Assembly: GCA_026770025.1 (NCBI GenBank)
Contig: JAMXDE010000055.1
Span: forward strand, 248,001 to 312,000
Length of the DNA stretch: 64,000 bases
Reading direction: 5' to 3'
Source of the DNA: Craspedostauros australis
Lineage: Eukaryota > Bacillariophyta > Bacillariophyceae > Mastogloiales > Achnanthaceae
The notes below the pieces were generated by a model that ran no database searches, was not told the DNA's origin, and saw only the letters and a program-made list of their open reading frames with translations. Within the stretch, counting starts at the first letter, position 1. Every line of letters starts with the position of its first letter. Positions 52,984-64,000 of this stretch are shown in pieces. Both the position numbers and the translations under genes were made by a program.

Positions 52984-54093
52984 GGGGCTGCGGTTTCGTC
53001 CTTGCAAATTTTTATGCTGCTGCCAGAGAGGTGGATGATGTGCGCGATGCTTGCGATGTGCCGCGCGCGAAGGAGAGTGAGACAGAGAGAGGGAGGCCAC
53101 CGAATTTCAGGTCGCTCTCGGAATCCTTTCCGAGCGCCATCAACCGCACACAAGCATGACTCCCAGTCCACCGGGACGAAAACCGCCGTCGTGATAAATC
53201 ACGGCGGTGATTGGGTCTGTGCGTCTCCTTGTCACACAACGGGCACGAACAAGCGCGCGACGACGCAAGTACGAACAACGGCGTACCAGACCGCAACCAC
53301 ACAACGAAACCACTCGCTTCACACAGAGTTGGCACAGTGCACGCCAAACAGGAACCGAAACCAAAACAGAAAAATACGCTGCGGAGCTCGCTTCTGTCGA
53401 TGTCCACAGCCTTTTTGCGTGATGTCGTCAAGCGATGTCTCCAGCCGAAGTGTCAATTCGGGTGTCAAAACGAGAAAACGTACACGGATCCGGAAAAGGC
53501 CCAAATAACGCAACACAGCGTATCTACACTGTTCTTGGTGCGTCACAACGCGTGTTCAGTGTATCCAGCCAATCAGCTTCCGTTCCAAGAGAACCCTATA
53601 AGTCCATTCTAGCCACATTGGCTTCGCTTCGCAATAATACTGTAACTGTGGAACAGGCTAATTATTGATCGTGCCGATGACACCATACGACGTCAACCGA
53701 TCTGAGCGTTCTGGTTGAGTGAAAATTGTTCGATGCCAACGCACGAATTGTCTTCAAGAGGACGTCATACGTGTGGGTTCAAATCGATGGATTGGAATTA
53801 CTTCGCCGCGAGCGCCACAGAACACAATCAGCCGAACATGGTCGACATTTGACGCACTTGCGACTTTTCTCGTGCCCAATCATCGGAAGAAAGGATTCCG
53901 ATTCGATTCTCTTGGATGAAGCTACTTCCACGTGGAACGTTGTTGCGAAGAAGCCGACATCGGATGACGCACAGGTATGTCGCATGTGTCAACTTCGCGA
54001 ACGCCTCCGAATGTTCTGACAGCTGCACGAAGTTCCGCGCGCCGAAGAGCACCAAAAGAGTGGTGACGGACCATCCCAGAATTCTCTACCTAT
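52984..54093. other. Region upstream of HSF without confident gene
   Basis: Two short plus frames near 53719-54019 give protein-like sequence ending VCRMCQLRERLRMF, but no family is recognised and no splice chain was found. The stretch ends at the CTAT target duplication of the TIR element. Confidence 0.4.
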
Positions 54094-54095
54094 GA

Positions 54096-54132
54096 CCCCA
54101 TTCAGGATAGAAACGTACGTTTTTGCGGATTT
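54096..54132 (+). repeat. Left TIR of 6.3-kb element
   Basis: Starts CCCCATTCAGGATAGAAA and ends TTTTTGCGGATTT. The reverse complement matches 60392-60428 with one substitution. Confidence 0.92.
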
Positions 54133-57100
54133 TTAAGATAAGCACTTAGATCATCCTATTATGTTGCATAGAGTATATGAGTGAAGTTACAAGATCCTGG
54201 GCCTTATAGTTAAAAAGTTTATATTTTTCGCATTAGTCTACGACTAGAAACGTTGAGCATGCGGACGTTGAGAGGCACGTAGGGTTCGGAATCGCCAGTC
54301 GTGCTTCGGCTCGCTGTCCAGTCGTGTCCATCATCGGCGCTCTCGCATTTCGCACGGGTGAGACGGTTGGGTGCGAAGAAATGATGAGGATTGCGCAGTG
54401 GCGGCAGGCTTGCTGCGGCCGATGCTTCGTCTGGGCTGCCGATCAGGCATCGCAATCCAGAGTTGTGGGTTGGTGGGTAATCCAGATCTTGATGCCCAGC
54501 TTGACTTCCACACTGCTTTGTTCTCTGTTCTGCTGCTATTCACGGCCATCGTTGGCTTCTGGCCGTTGTTCATCTGCTTTGCTCTTGGCTTTTTGTTTCA
54601 GTGTCAATTACTTGATTCTTCCGAATTGAACGCAGTTTTGTGTATTTTCCCGTTTCCGGAGACGCATGATTTTCTTGTTCTCAACGTATTTCACGTTTTG
54701 GACGAGAACAAAGGCCTGACGTCATCAAATATTGATTCCAAATTTCTGATTTCTGATCATGTGTCGGCGAGAGGTGTTCTCCACGATAGTGTTTGAATTT
54801 TCAGTGACCAATCAATTCTTCTCGATGTAGCATAATATCTTCACGAAAGAGGGACAGACCTTGTATTTGGCAGTGAATACCAGCAGCAGTTGGGGTCTTG
54901 GTGGGAGAGAGTGCAACTCGTGATCCTGTTGTGTTGGGTGCAATCTCTCCAAGTTCGCCAACCTCTATCGCACCCACACACCACAAGCTACGATTCCAAC
55001 AACAACAACAACGACAACAACAACAACAATCTAACCACAAAAGCAGCTCCTGAAGAATCTGCGTTGTGACCGCCAGTTGTCATGATCAGAGATTGTTCCA
55101 TGGAAGCAATTGAAAGTGCAACTGGCATTCATTACTGAATTCATTGTTGGGGGCAACACGCATCTTGCACACTCAAAATTTGTCACTCTGCCTGGGAAAC
55201 CTTTGACCGCGCGAGATGTTTGCGCTCCGCGCGTGCAACACTTGTGATGTTGACATCTGTCGAAGGACCACTTTCGATTTGCATTGTCCACGTCGCGTGC
55301 AATGATTGGTGTAAAAACAAGTCCATTTGGTCGAGGGTTGTGACATGTTGGTGATTCCTTCGGTCTCTCTTGGGTCATTCATCCAAGGACTGTCGGATGA
55401 AGGATCAGGCATGTGCTGCCGGGATCGATCAGTGTTTGCAGATCAAGATGGTGGCACTCAAGTATCAGATCGGTGTTGCCCCTGGCATCTGGCCTAGCAT
55501 GAGTATCCATTTGATTTTCATTCTTTCCATGCTTTGTGACCGACGGCAAAGGTATGAGCTTAATGCTCAACTCGATTGCAGCGGACAATGATGGCGATAG
55601 TAGTATTCAATGACATGAAAGTTGCTGGATGGTCCAAGTGTTGAGGGTTCGCACACAGCAGTATAGCATGATGCATGCCATGCAACAGAGATGAAGAACA
55701 ACTCCAACGCAATACGCACCATGTGGTGTCAGAGTCTGAGCCACGAATGCAATGTTCCCATACACGCACAATGCCATCACCGATGCACTTACCTGGTGCA
55801 GGGCACCCCATCTTCTGCATGCTTTTTGCAATCCTCCCATCAACCCTCTTCCGGTGTCGCCTTGCGCATGTGGACGACTGACCCATAGAAGCAACGTCTG
55901 CACGAGGCAACCGATCTTGCGATCGGCGTATTCCAACAACAATGGACCCCACATGACAGGGTATGTGAGCAGTCATCTCCCCTCTTCCAATATCTTCTCC
56001 TCACTTCTTTCCATCGTCAGGCGCACCCTGACACAAAGTCGGCATACGTCTCAAGTCTAGTGTATGCCATCTGGGATCTGTGCGCATGGCCAGAGTAGGA
56101 AGGCATAATATGGCCAAGGCCCAAGCTCCAACTACATGGCAACCAACTTGTGTACGTTGCTGCTGCGTATTCTGGTGTATGCAGAGCCTGACAGGACTGT
56201 TTCCATGACTGCACCGAATGCTGATCGCTGGATGCACTAAAACACTGACATCGGCGCGTGTGTAGAGGCAGCATCTTTGCCCAGTCGCCAACAGCCAAGT
56301 TTTCGCAACCTGGGCACATTCCATGCAGACATATAGATGCGGCGCATCGCTAGTCCCATGCATTGTTGCCTCCTCCTCATGCTTGTAGCCTGCGTTGCAA
56401 CACATCTCACCTATTCTAGTCATTCAATGCTGCCAACACGGATACCCTGGGCAGCCAACGCGCTCTCGTGGTATGATCGTTGCTCGTTGCATGTGACCTT
56501 CGCCGAGTTTCTGCCAAGTATTTGAACGGATTGACTGATGACAATCATGAGCCAAAAGAATTGATTCTGATGGTGCAGAGGCCATCAGCAATGAACCGCG
56601 ACTGTGCTCATGGCATACCATTTCACTGTTGCCATTGCCCTCGTCATGGCGCATTCGACGTGTTCCATTCTCCAATGATGCAGGTTGGGCATAAAGCCCG
56701 ACGCACAGGCTCGCATCAGCAATCTGACCACCACACATATGCGAATGAGCTCGGTTGTGATGTGTTTTCCTCAACTCTCGTGTCGGTTGTACTGCATCTT
56801 CTTTCGGCTGTCTATCACTGTGGCGAACTCCTCGCACAATGGACACCACAGCTGGTGCTTGAGCTTTGTTCTCCTGATGAGGTGGGGTCAGAGTTTAATA
56901 GAGATGGAGGGATTCACAATGACTGCTGCAAGGATAGACTTGAACGGCAGTTGCAAATCTTGCCGTATTCGCTTGTAGGATGGCCAGTCAATCATGAGAG
57001 CCTTCATTTCCGTTCGGTGCGCTTACATCAACTACCTTGGCCCCATGTGTTCATCCGCATCCTTGGGGGCATCGTCTGTGCTTTCTTTGTGGGCTACTGC

Positions 57101-60100
57101 CTGTACTTTTCTTGTCCCCACTTCCGCTTCCACGTTCTTCATGATCTTTGCTTTCAGCTTATTCGCACAATGCTTTATTCACCTGATACATTTTCTGATT
57201 AGTCCGTCCTGGTATGTGCTGAAACGTCTTTTCCTCCAGACACATGATTATTGGCATAAGAGACACACTAGAGAACATCAGAGATTCGGTCTGGCCACCA
57301 CCTGGCAATCATGTGACGCCAAGTTTAACTTGATCTACTTCCCAACTAAACCTGAAGTGACACCACCTTCAATGACCTCAAGATTCATCAATGGAATGTG
57401 GAATCGACAGAGCCATGGAATGGTGATGAGTGACATGGACACAGGAGACGTCATTGCCACATCATGGGTCATCTCCACATCAGAACAAGATTGCAAAGAT
57501 GCATGACCGAGAGCTGTCCTTGAACACAGCAACATGAGATACAACTCAATGAAGATAACATAGATTCAGAAGTCACTCTACCCAATCAGTGCCTTCGTTA
57601 CACCAGCTCATTGCCATCTTCCTGAAAGACTTGATCTCTCTTGACGGATTCGTGTGATTTCGCTGTTTACAATAACAGGATAACACAGCTCCTCCACAGG
57701 CTGTTCTGACTCTTGAAGGTGGACAGAGGTGTTCAAATGCTCTCACACATGTGTGTGGATGGTCTTGCTGGACTCGTGAACACAACCACAGATGACCCAT
57801 CTGGATCCTTCGAGATGGTACGTAACATTTTTGGAATTCACTCTGTGTTGATTGTTGTTGCTGAGCCAAGGCTGCTTCATCTGGAAGGAGAATAAGTTCA
57901 AAGAGGATAGGCTTGTTAGACTTGGTGCTTTGAAGATGGTTCTGGACAAGGGGCAAATGAGGGAGGATTCGAATTCATCTTCCATGCTGCGACCATTGAG
58001 GTTGGGATCAGCAGGGAAGATGTGAGCTGATGCATCCTGGCAGTTCACATGGAAGACAGCATGACCAGGGGTCTGTGTGGAATGGAATAACACTGTCCCT
58101 GGTAGTTTATCATTGTGCACCTGGGACGGAAAGTTGTTGCACAAGTTGCTGTTCAAGGAAATCGCCTCCTTGGCAATGATAGGCGTCTGCATTCGTTCCC
58201 CGCGCAACCTTGTGGAAAATGCTACCGACATATGCCGATGAGCATCACGGACAGTGCCAACGTTCTGATTGCCCATGGACCAATTTCAAAGGTTGTACAT
58301 GGGGGAGAATCCAATTGGCAGTGAGCTCTTGTCATGGTCACAAGGTCACAATCATGTTGGCTGTGGAGGATGGGACCCAGTTTGCTCAAATCCAGCCGAC
58401 TTGGTGTTGCAAGGCAGTTCAAAGCCATTTCGATTGGCACTCCTTCCTTGTGGTTGTTGGAATCATGATGATATCACCAGTTGCAGGAGTATTAGACCTT
58501 GTTTTGACATCTGGTGTCCTGAGCGTATATGGTGCATGGCACGGGCCACTGCTGTAAAAATGGTGGCAGGATGAGGAGGTGTGGCTGCAAGGAACCTTGC
58601 ACAATGCCTCCTGCCTCCTCTTCTTGTTCCTGTTCCGCTGCTGCTGGAGTTGGCACGCCCTCTGTTGCGGATCGAATTGGTACTGCTGATCCTGATGTAA
58701 TTAAGGATCCTGGTGCAGCCAAAGATATCAGGATTTGTACCAACAAAGGCACACAGTTCTTGCTGGAACCTGTCTTCTGTTGACACCAATGGCACAATAG
58801 CCAGCAACTCTCTCCAGTTTTGTACAGACTGCACAAAAGGGTGCATGGTTGATGTCTTGGCGTGCTCTTCACAACAGGAGTAGATGAGATGATGCTGCTA
58901 TTGCTGCTACTCAATCCTATTGGTTCTTCTCCAGCAACCTCCACGGTTCTGATGTATGTGCATGTTCCAAGGATGTTGGTGGCTGGAGGCTTTGGATGCA
59001 GTCGTCATGATGGCCATGTTGTCTCTTGTGGCCACCTGCTTGCCTGCTGATGGTTGGATGGTTGGAGGGACGGAGGGAGGGACAATGCCATCTATTCGTG
59101 TATCGTGCAAGCTCACATGGGATGCTGTGAAAAGCATGGACCTGGCCTGGTAGAAGTATGATGGGTCTGTACATGTATGGGAGAGCAGAATTGATGTGAG
59201 GTGTGTCTGTGGACGGATCTTTTCCCAGAGTATACCACGCTCAGCACCAACATTGCAATACGTTGGCAGTGCATGCCAGGTTGACTACTTCCATGGGTGC
59301 ATGGAAAAGTTGGTGGATGGATGGGCCAGCCCATGTGATAATGCTGGAATAGACTGTATTCCATGTCGAAGGCAAGGATGGCAACAGTCGAGAAAAACTG
59401 TCACACTCAACGCACCCTCCCACAGATCACCAGATGCAAAACGTTGAACGGATCATCCGATGTGACCGCAGCAGCCAAAAAAGCTGTCGCGGCTAGTAGC
59501 AGTCTGCCCTTGACTTTGCTTCCCCTGCAAAACCAGATACGAAACACTCTTTGGCTGATCTGCACCATCACTGGTTGTCCGATTCTCAGCAGAATGGTTT
59601 GACAGTAGAGCCCATTCTCGTGTTGTTTGTCTGCTCGATCCTTCAAAATGACAAATTCAACGTCTGTCCCACCACCAGGATCAGAAGCACCAAAACGTGC
59701 TCTGACGCCAGATCATGCAAACGGAACCATGGAATTGGAAAAAATGTGGTCATTTGGTACCTTCTTCCAGCCCAAATCGTGTTGCGATTTGCACAATGAT
59801 GGCTGCCACAACAGGAAAGGTCAAAATCAACCAACAAGCACTGAAACACAACAAAGGAAACAACACTGCCGCCACCAGTATCTTTCCGCGTCGTGCCATC
59901 AGGTCAGCAAGGGGAGAGATGCAGGTTGCGCAGGACTTTGTATGTACAAACTAAGCTTAACATTAAATAGTATAATATCATACAATATTTTGCATACCAC
60001 AGGATAAGCCACTGTGATCCATTACATTATAGAATACTGTGTTGTGTGGTATTCGCAAGTGTTGCTGTTGCTGTGAACATGGACGTGCAGGAACGCTGCC

Positions 60101-60391
60101 ACCAACGCTGTGCTGTTTGACACAACACACACACAAACGAGGAAGCACACAACAGAACCAAATCACCAACAACGCAAGGAATCAAGGCAACACCGAATCT
60201 GCGACAACGTCACCATCCACAACATTGGATTCCATTGCCGTCTGATATCGACCGTCAAAGACGTCATCAATTCTGTCTATGGCGAAGACAAGTCAGCCAG
60301 GTATTTGTGTCGTAGAAGCTAGCTAAATGTATCTAACCCTAATGGACAACACGAAAAATCATGTTCTAAAAATATCACGTGTTACGATGTC
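54133..60391. other. Interior of the 6.3-kb element
   Basis: No intact gene. Frames of 60-240 residues on both strands are interrupted by stops. Minus-strand pieces at 55412-55031, 56849-56424, 58276-57743 and 58846-58463 have the most protein-like composition. The region also holds a CAACAA microsatellite (about 54990-55030). Confidence 0.5.
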
Positions 60392-60428
60392 AAATCCGCA
60401 AAAACGTACGATTCTATCCTGAATGGGG
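60392..60428 (-). repeat. Right TIR of 6.3-kb element
   Basis: Inverted counterpart of 54096-54132; followed by CC and then CTAT at 60431-60434. Confidence 0.92.
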
Positions 60429-61042
60429 CCCTATTGTGGCGCGAGTAGGTTCACGAGAGATGAAGAAGTAGATAAGCGACGAGAGTAGAGAGTCGAGGGT
60501 AGCACGGAGCGTAGGATCGGGGGAGTAGAAAGCTAGCAGACGCCACAACAGCGCAGACCCCGAAACAGATGTTGGATAGATTGGAGGTGCTATACTTATC
60601 CTTGCTTGTGTGGGCAATTCAATCGCTGCATCTGTGTCGTTTTTTGTGTTACTTATGTTGCACTTCGACATACGAATACGCAGAGCAGATAAGAGCAGGG
60701 GAGACAATCATCCGTCGCAAGATGCATCTGCGTAACTGGCATGTTGGCAGGGTCCAGGTATCACGAGCTCTATGTCGTCTCATTTGATGCTTCTGCTCCC
60801 GTTTGTGTGCTAATAGTCACAATTGAAATGCTGCGCCATGTAGCTCGTATACTGCTTGTATGCGCCGTAGTATTCAGGCCATTCCGCTCTGCCCTTTTCC
60901 ATGCCTGGGTCTTTCAGTGCCATCGTATTGTATAGTGAGTAGCGCCGTCCCTGATGTCAGCCAGCTCCTCTAGCATAATCCAAGTGCGAGTACTCTGCAG
61001 AACAGCGAACATTTCTCTGTTGCCGTGTGGTGGCAGTCACGG
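60429..61042. other. Spacer downstream of cyclin gene, no gene seen
   Basis: Short frames only. A minus-strand frame over 60707-60414 runs into the TIR of the mobile element, so it is not a whole gene. Confidence 0.45.
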
Positions 61043-62248
61043 TCACGACTGCCTCGACGATGGAGCACAGGTTCTGAGCAATTCCTCCGTCTGATACCAA
61101 ACGAAGCTCTCCACGTCGTTGAAGCAGCCTTCGGAGACCAGCGGCCTGATGAAACCAACTTCCGCTGCCGCGATGTCTGCCGCATGCTGTTGGCCACGCT
61201 GGTCCCTGCTACCACCACCACGATCAGTGCCAGTGTCAGCATCACCATGAGCACCAAGAACGAAGGTCATATCGAGCCCCAGGATGGCATTCGCGATGGT
61301 GGCAATGTCCGCATCGTGGCCTGCACCGCATAGCGGCTCCCACCATGGCTTGGGTTCCAGCGGCAACGCCAGGTCGCAGTGCAGCGTCGCCAGGTGGATG
61401 GCAGCGCACGCGATCGTTTCCGGCGGGTACCGCACGCACAGATCCAGCCGGCAGGAATCGTTGCTGTAGCTCCAGGATACTTGCGAGACCTTGCCATGGC
61501 CGATGCCGAGGGCCTGCAGGAAGTAGGGGATGAACTTGTGCGGGTGCGAATCGGAGATCCAGTGCAGAGTGAATCCCAATTCCCGCAGCACGACGTGCTC
61601 CATGTTCGTGAGGCACTTCTTCCATTCGTCGAATGCAGGGCCGAACTTGGAGATCGGCGGCAGTGCTTTCAGGAGCTCTTGTCGCTGCTGCCGTGTGGCT
61701 ACGAGTACTGTATCAGGAAGCTCGCAAGCCAGAATGTGAGGATGGTCACGAACGCTCTTCATCCGATTGTCACTCGGGTTGTCAGTGGTGCTGCCAGTGG
61801 TGCTGCGATTGCCCGGTTGCTCATCAGGGTCGTCCAGCAGCACGACGCGCTTGCGATAGATGTGAGCAAAGATGGCGATGATGGCATGCAAGGAGCATCC
61901 ATCCTCCTCTTCCAGCTTGGCGGCCAGAAGCATGCTCGCCATCGCGACGCTCCAGCAGTCATACTGTCGCAGCGATGCCCGGTGGTAGAATCGATGCAGG
62001 ATGGTGCACGCCGTGGCGTACGTGGATCCCTCCAGCCGCAGGAATCGGCATGCTTCATGGATCAACGAGGTGCCGTGCAATCGATGCAGACGTTCCAGCC
62101 GCGCCGAGATCTCCGGTTGCTGTCGTCGGGACGGCGTCTGATCGGGTGACGGCAGAATGACTTGGATGGATCGATCCACCACGGATAACGTGGATTGTGG
62201 TGCCTTGCCACGTTCGCTCTTGTTCTCGTCATCGTTCGTGGATGGCAT
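61043..62248 (-). CDS. Cyclin (L/T/K-like, transcription type)
   Basis: Regulatory subunit of a cyclin-dependent kinase, 401 residues in a single exon. The first cyclin box (about 60-260) includes LIHEACRFLRLEGSTYATACTILHRFYHR and SVAMASMLLAAKLEEE, a pattern of the cyclin L/T/K/C group rather than of mitotic cyclins. It continues in NMEHVVLRELGFTLHW. The second box has PHKFIPYFLQALG and RYPPETIACAAIHLATL. There is an insertion of about 45 residues, rich in Asp, Gly and Asn, after the first-box helices. No destruction box is evident. A cyclin L role in splicing-linked CDK11 complexes is the closest guess, but the exact partner is inferred. The ATG at 62248 is the first and gives a plausible polar N-terminus. 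Confidence 0.9.
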   Translation of the reverse strand: MPSTNDDENKSERGKAPQSTLSVVDRSIQVILPSPDQTPSRRQQPEISARLERLHRLHGTSLIHEACRFLRLEGSTYATACTILHRFYHRASLRQYDCWSVAMASMLLAAKLEEEDGCSLHAIIAIFAHIYRKRVVLLDDPDEQPGNRSTTGSTTDNPSDNRMKSVRDHPHILACELPDTVLVATRQQRQELLKALPPISKFGPAFDEWKKCLTNMEHVVLRELGFTLHWISDSHPHKFIPYFLQALGIGHGKVSQVSWSYSNDSCRLDLCVRYPPETIACAAIHLATLHCDLALPLEPKPWWEPLCGAGHDADIATIANAILGLDMTFVLGAHGDADTGTDRGGGSRDQRGQQHAADIAAAEVGFIRPLVSEGCFNDVESFVWYQTEELLRTCAPSSRQS

Positions 62249-63227
62249 TCTTCACAGTCATGCGATGCGATGCGTTGTGTTGCGTTGCGATGGGTCTGGT
62301 GAATGAGTTGATCAATGAGTCGATCAATGCGTTCGTCCATCCATGGATATATCCATCGATAGATATATTTATCGATTAGATGCTGCAAGTGGCCGTCTAT
62401 GCATTCGATGATGTGGCAGCTCGGTTGGCTATTGGTAGGTTGGTCGTTGCGTTGGTCGTTGATTCAAGCGCATCATCATACGGCGATGACCGAGCTTCAA
62501 GGGAGATGAGAAGCAGAGGTCTGCCCACGAAAGTGTCTGCTGCTGTTGGGGTCGTTGATGCGGACAAGAGAAAGGACCACCAACAGGACCATCAGCAAGA
62601 ATGGGGTGCTGCGATTGACCACACCCACACCCACACAACAACAAGAAGAGGAGGCGTTGTGTGGTGAATTCGCGTGACGTGAAGTGACTGCGTTTTGGCG
62701 CCAATTGTTTGGGTGGTGCAGAGAGAAAAGACAGGAATAGCAAAGATTCGGTCCAAGTGGTCATTTCGAATAGACCGATTGCAACGATGGCCTCCGTGGG
62801 ACTAAAAACACGACACAATCGGTTCCATTCGCAGTCCTTCGCTGGGAGCGGAGCGAAGGATTCTTGTGCGAACAACAACAAGGGGCAACAACAAAGAGGC
62901 GTGGAAAGATGATGGGCAGATGCGTGTAGTCGTGCTGCGCAGGACATGAACGAGTGTGGGGGAATCGACCTCTCTCATAGTGGACTGCGTCAAATAACAT
63001 TGCCATACCATTGCCATGCCATTGCCATGCCATTGCCATAACATTGCCATAACATTGCCATACCAACAGAAGATCATACTCTCAAGCATCAGGACTCGTT
63101 CCATAGGATCTATCAGATACGGCTACTCGCTCCAATCGCGTGTCCAAGCGCGAGCCACTTGTGAAGAATCGAGCACGGCGGAACACAAAACACCAGAGCA
63201 GCGAGTCTAGACAATTGGAGCGCGAAG
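62249..63227. other. Divergent intergenic region
   Basis: About 980 bp between the cyclin (minus) and the membrane protein (plus). No gene seen. It contains an array of six 11-bp CATTGCCATRM units (listed separately) and a GATGCGATGC run near the cyclin start (about 62255-62300). Confidence 0.5.
62998..63063 (+). repeat. 11-bp tandem array CATTGCCATAC
   Basis: Six uninterrupted 11-bp units, CATTGCCAT followed by AC, GC, GC, AA, AA, AC. It lies about 170 bp upstream of the ATG at 63228. Confidence 0.92.
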
Positions 63228-64000
63228 ATGGTGCTTTCCATGCTCATGAGCAAGGCCAACGAGCGTCTGAATGATGGACGAAGATTCGGTCTCCGACATG
63301 AAGCCAAGTCTCGTGCAAGTGCCACCGTCTCGCTGCTTTCGACAGCGTTCATGGCCATGGTGCTTTGCAGCGTTTTGCTCGTGTGGCAGGCCAGCGATAA
63401 CAGCGATAACAGCACCAGCAACACCGGCAGTATCTATGATGGAAGCTTGGGCAGAACTTATGCAAGCTCGTCTGCGTTGAGCGCATCTCACGAGCAGATG
63501 GATGGTCCGCGAAAGCTCCTGGGTTGGAGGGATGGTGGCGACTCGCCCGATAGTCCCTTCGATGATGACACATCGCGCAGCGACATATGCGAAAACTATG
63601 TCAGGAACTTCCTCAATGGCACCACGGACGCGAACGATCAGTGTGAGGGCATGTACAATGCGTACAAGGATGCAGGTTGTGAGAGTCAGAACACGTCGCG
63701 CATCATCAATGATTTCCCCTTCGTCTCCGACAATACTCAAAGCATCAACGGCATCAACAGCAACAGCATTAGCGATAGCCATCCCTTCGTCGAAAACACG
63801 ACATCCACGGATGATGACACAATCATCGCGGACGACGACGAGAACTTCCAATGCTGCGGATCCATCAAGACATTCTACAAGAGGAACTGCCAGGAGGGGG
63901 AGAACCTGCACTCTATCCGTCTGCTCGGCATCATGCTCGTCATCCTCGTGTGCACCAGCATAAAGGCCATGAACAAGCGGTGCGGCGTGCACTGGCTGCC
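63228..64000 (+). CDS. Membrane protein, N-terminal part (possible cation/proton antiporter)
   Basis: From ATG at 63228 a single frame is open to the window end (257 codons). Residues 40-58 form a hydrophobic segment (LLSTAFMAMVLCSVLLVW). A loop of about 175 residues rich in Asp, Ser and Asn follows, with N-glycosylation-type sites such as NGT, NTS and NTT and Cys residues (ICENY, DQCEG, GCES, QCCGS) consistent with a lumenal domain. A second hydrophobic segment (RLLGIMLVILVCTSIKAM) is followed by GVHWLP at the edge. The order membrane helix, then HWLP, resembles the start of NHE-type Na+/H+ exchangers, where HWLPES follows the first helix. This is weak evidence, so I give the family only as a possibility. 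A long minus-strand frame lies opposite and is a shadow. Confidence 0.6.
   Translation, partial: MVLSMLMSKANERLNDGRRFGLRHEAKSRASATVSLLSTAFMAMVLCSVLLVWQASDNSDNSTSNTGSIYDGSLGRTYASSSALSASHEQMDGPRKLLGWRDGGDSPDSPFDDDTSRSDICENYVRNFLNGTTDANDQCEGMYNAYKDAGCESQNTSRIINDFPFVSDNTQSINGINSNSISDSHPFVENTTSTDDDTIIADDDENFQCCGSIKTFYKRNCQEGENLHSIRLLGIMLVILVCTSIKAMNKRCGVHWL

Larger units (their letters stand above)
54094..60430. mobile_element. 6.3-kb element with terminal inverted repeats and CTAT duplication
   Basis: The ends are 37-bp inverted repeats with one mismatch (39 bp with two), flanked by CTAT on both sides. The interior carries only decayed frames. On the minus strand, pieces such as MKALMIDWPSYKRIRQDLQL (about 57020-56960), then a stop, then WCPLCEEFATVIDSRKK (about 56860-56805), and 58846-58700 look like remains of one coding region. 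I could not assign a transposase family. A 4-bp duplication fits few superfamilies (Sola-like, for example), so the class is left open. Confidence 0.72.

Noticed and set aside
63207..63992. 261-residue minus ORF at the right edge
   Set aside because: It is opposite the plus-strand frame starting at 63228. The plus frame has a plausible ATG, membrane segments and HWLP motif, while the minus frame has no recognised domain.
1..64000. tRNA and snRNA genes
   Set aside because: I looked for B-box words such as GGTTCGAATCC and for U6-like starts and found none convincing. A covariance-model search would be needed to exclude them.

Overview
The window is nuclear DNA from a chromist alga, almost certainly a diatom and probably a centric one. 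It carries two fucoxanthin-chlorophyll a/c protein (FCP) genes whose N-terminal signals end in the ASAFAP-type motif used for import into complex plastids. It also has spliceosomal introns of about 0.2-0.65 kb, a heat shock factor, an RTEL1 helicase, a cyclin, and an intact Ty1/copia retrotransposon. There is no operon organisation. Gene calls rest on protein motifs and on splice sites read directly from the sequence.

Layout. 1-2463: no gene I can name. 2464-8199: a photosynthesis cluster with FCP gene 1 (minus, one intron), a thylakoid-type signal peptidase I (plus, one intron) and FCP gene 2 (minus, no intron). 8200-11194: no confident gene. 11195-16108: the first copy of a 4.9-kb duplicated unit carrying a 1319-residue AAA/STAND-like ATPase. 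16107-19000: repeat-rich DNA in which 20-bp tandem arrays sit inside clusters of a TTCAGAACGG motif. 19014-29267: a Ser-rich gene split by a complete, apparently recent copia element (19350-26795; equal-length LTRs, 6-bp target duplication) and carrying three in-frame TGA codons and a frameshift. 29270-33030: a second pair of 20-bp arrays around decayed DNA. 33126-34045: another Ser-rich broken gene. 34700-37870: a decayed Tc1/mariner transposase. 39541-44481: the second copy of the ATPase unit. 44673-49636: RTEL1. 51202-52709: heat shock factor. 54094-60430: a 6.3-kb element with 37-39-bp terminal inverted repeats. 61043-62248: cyclin. 63228-64000: start of a membrane protein that runs off the window.

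Most notable points. (1) The two ATPase copies each keep one end of a 52-bp terminal inverted repeat: the left end lies only at the copy at 39.6 kb and the right end only at the copy at 16.1 kb. This suggests the ATPase is, or was, cargo of a TIR-bounded mobile unit. (2) Two different 20-bp tandem-array families, each present as a same-orientation pair, share the core CGTCATT. (3) A previously unannotated 6.3-kb TIR element with a 4-bp target duplication lies beside the cyclin gene. (4) The copia polyprotein has a spacer of about 415 residues between its zinc knuckles and protease, containing an extra Cys cluster.

Functional links. The signal peptidase probably matures thylakoid-lumen proteins in the same compartment where the FCPs work. 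RTEL1, the cyclin and the heat shock factor are ordinary nuclear housekeeping or regulatory genes that survive between repeat blocks.
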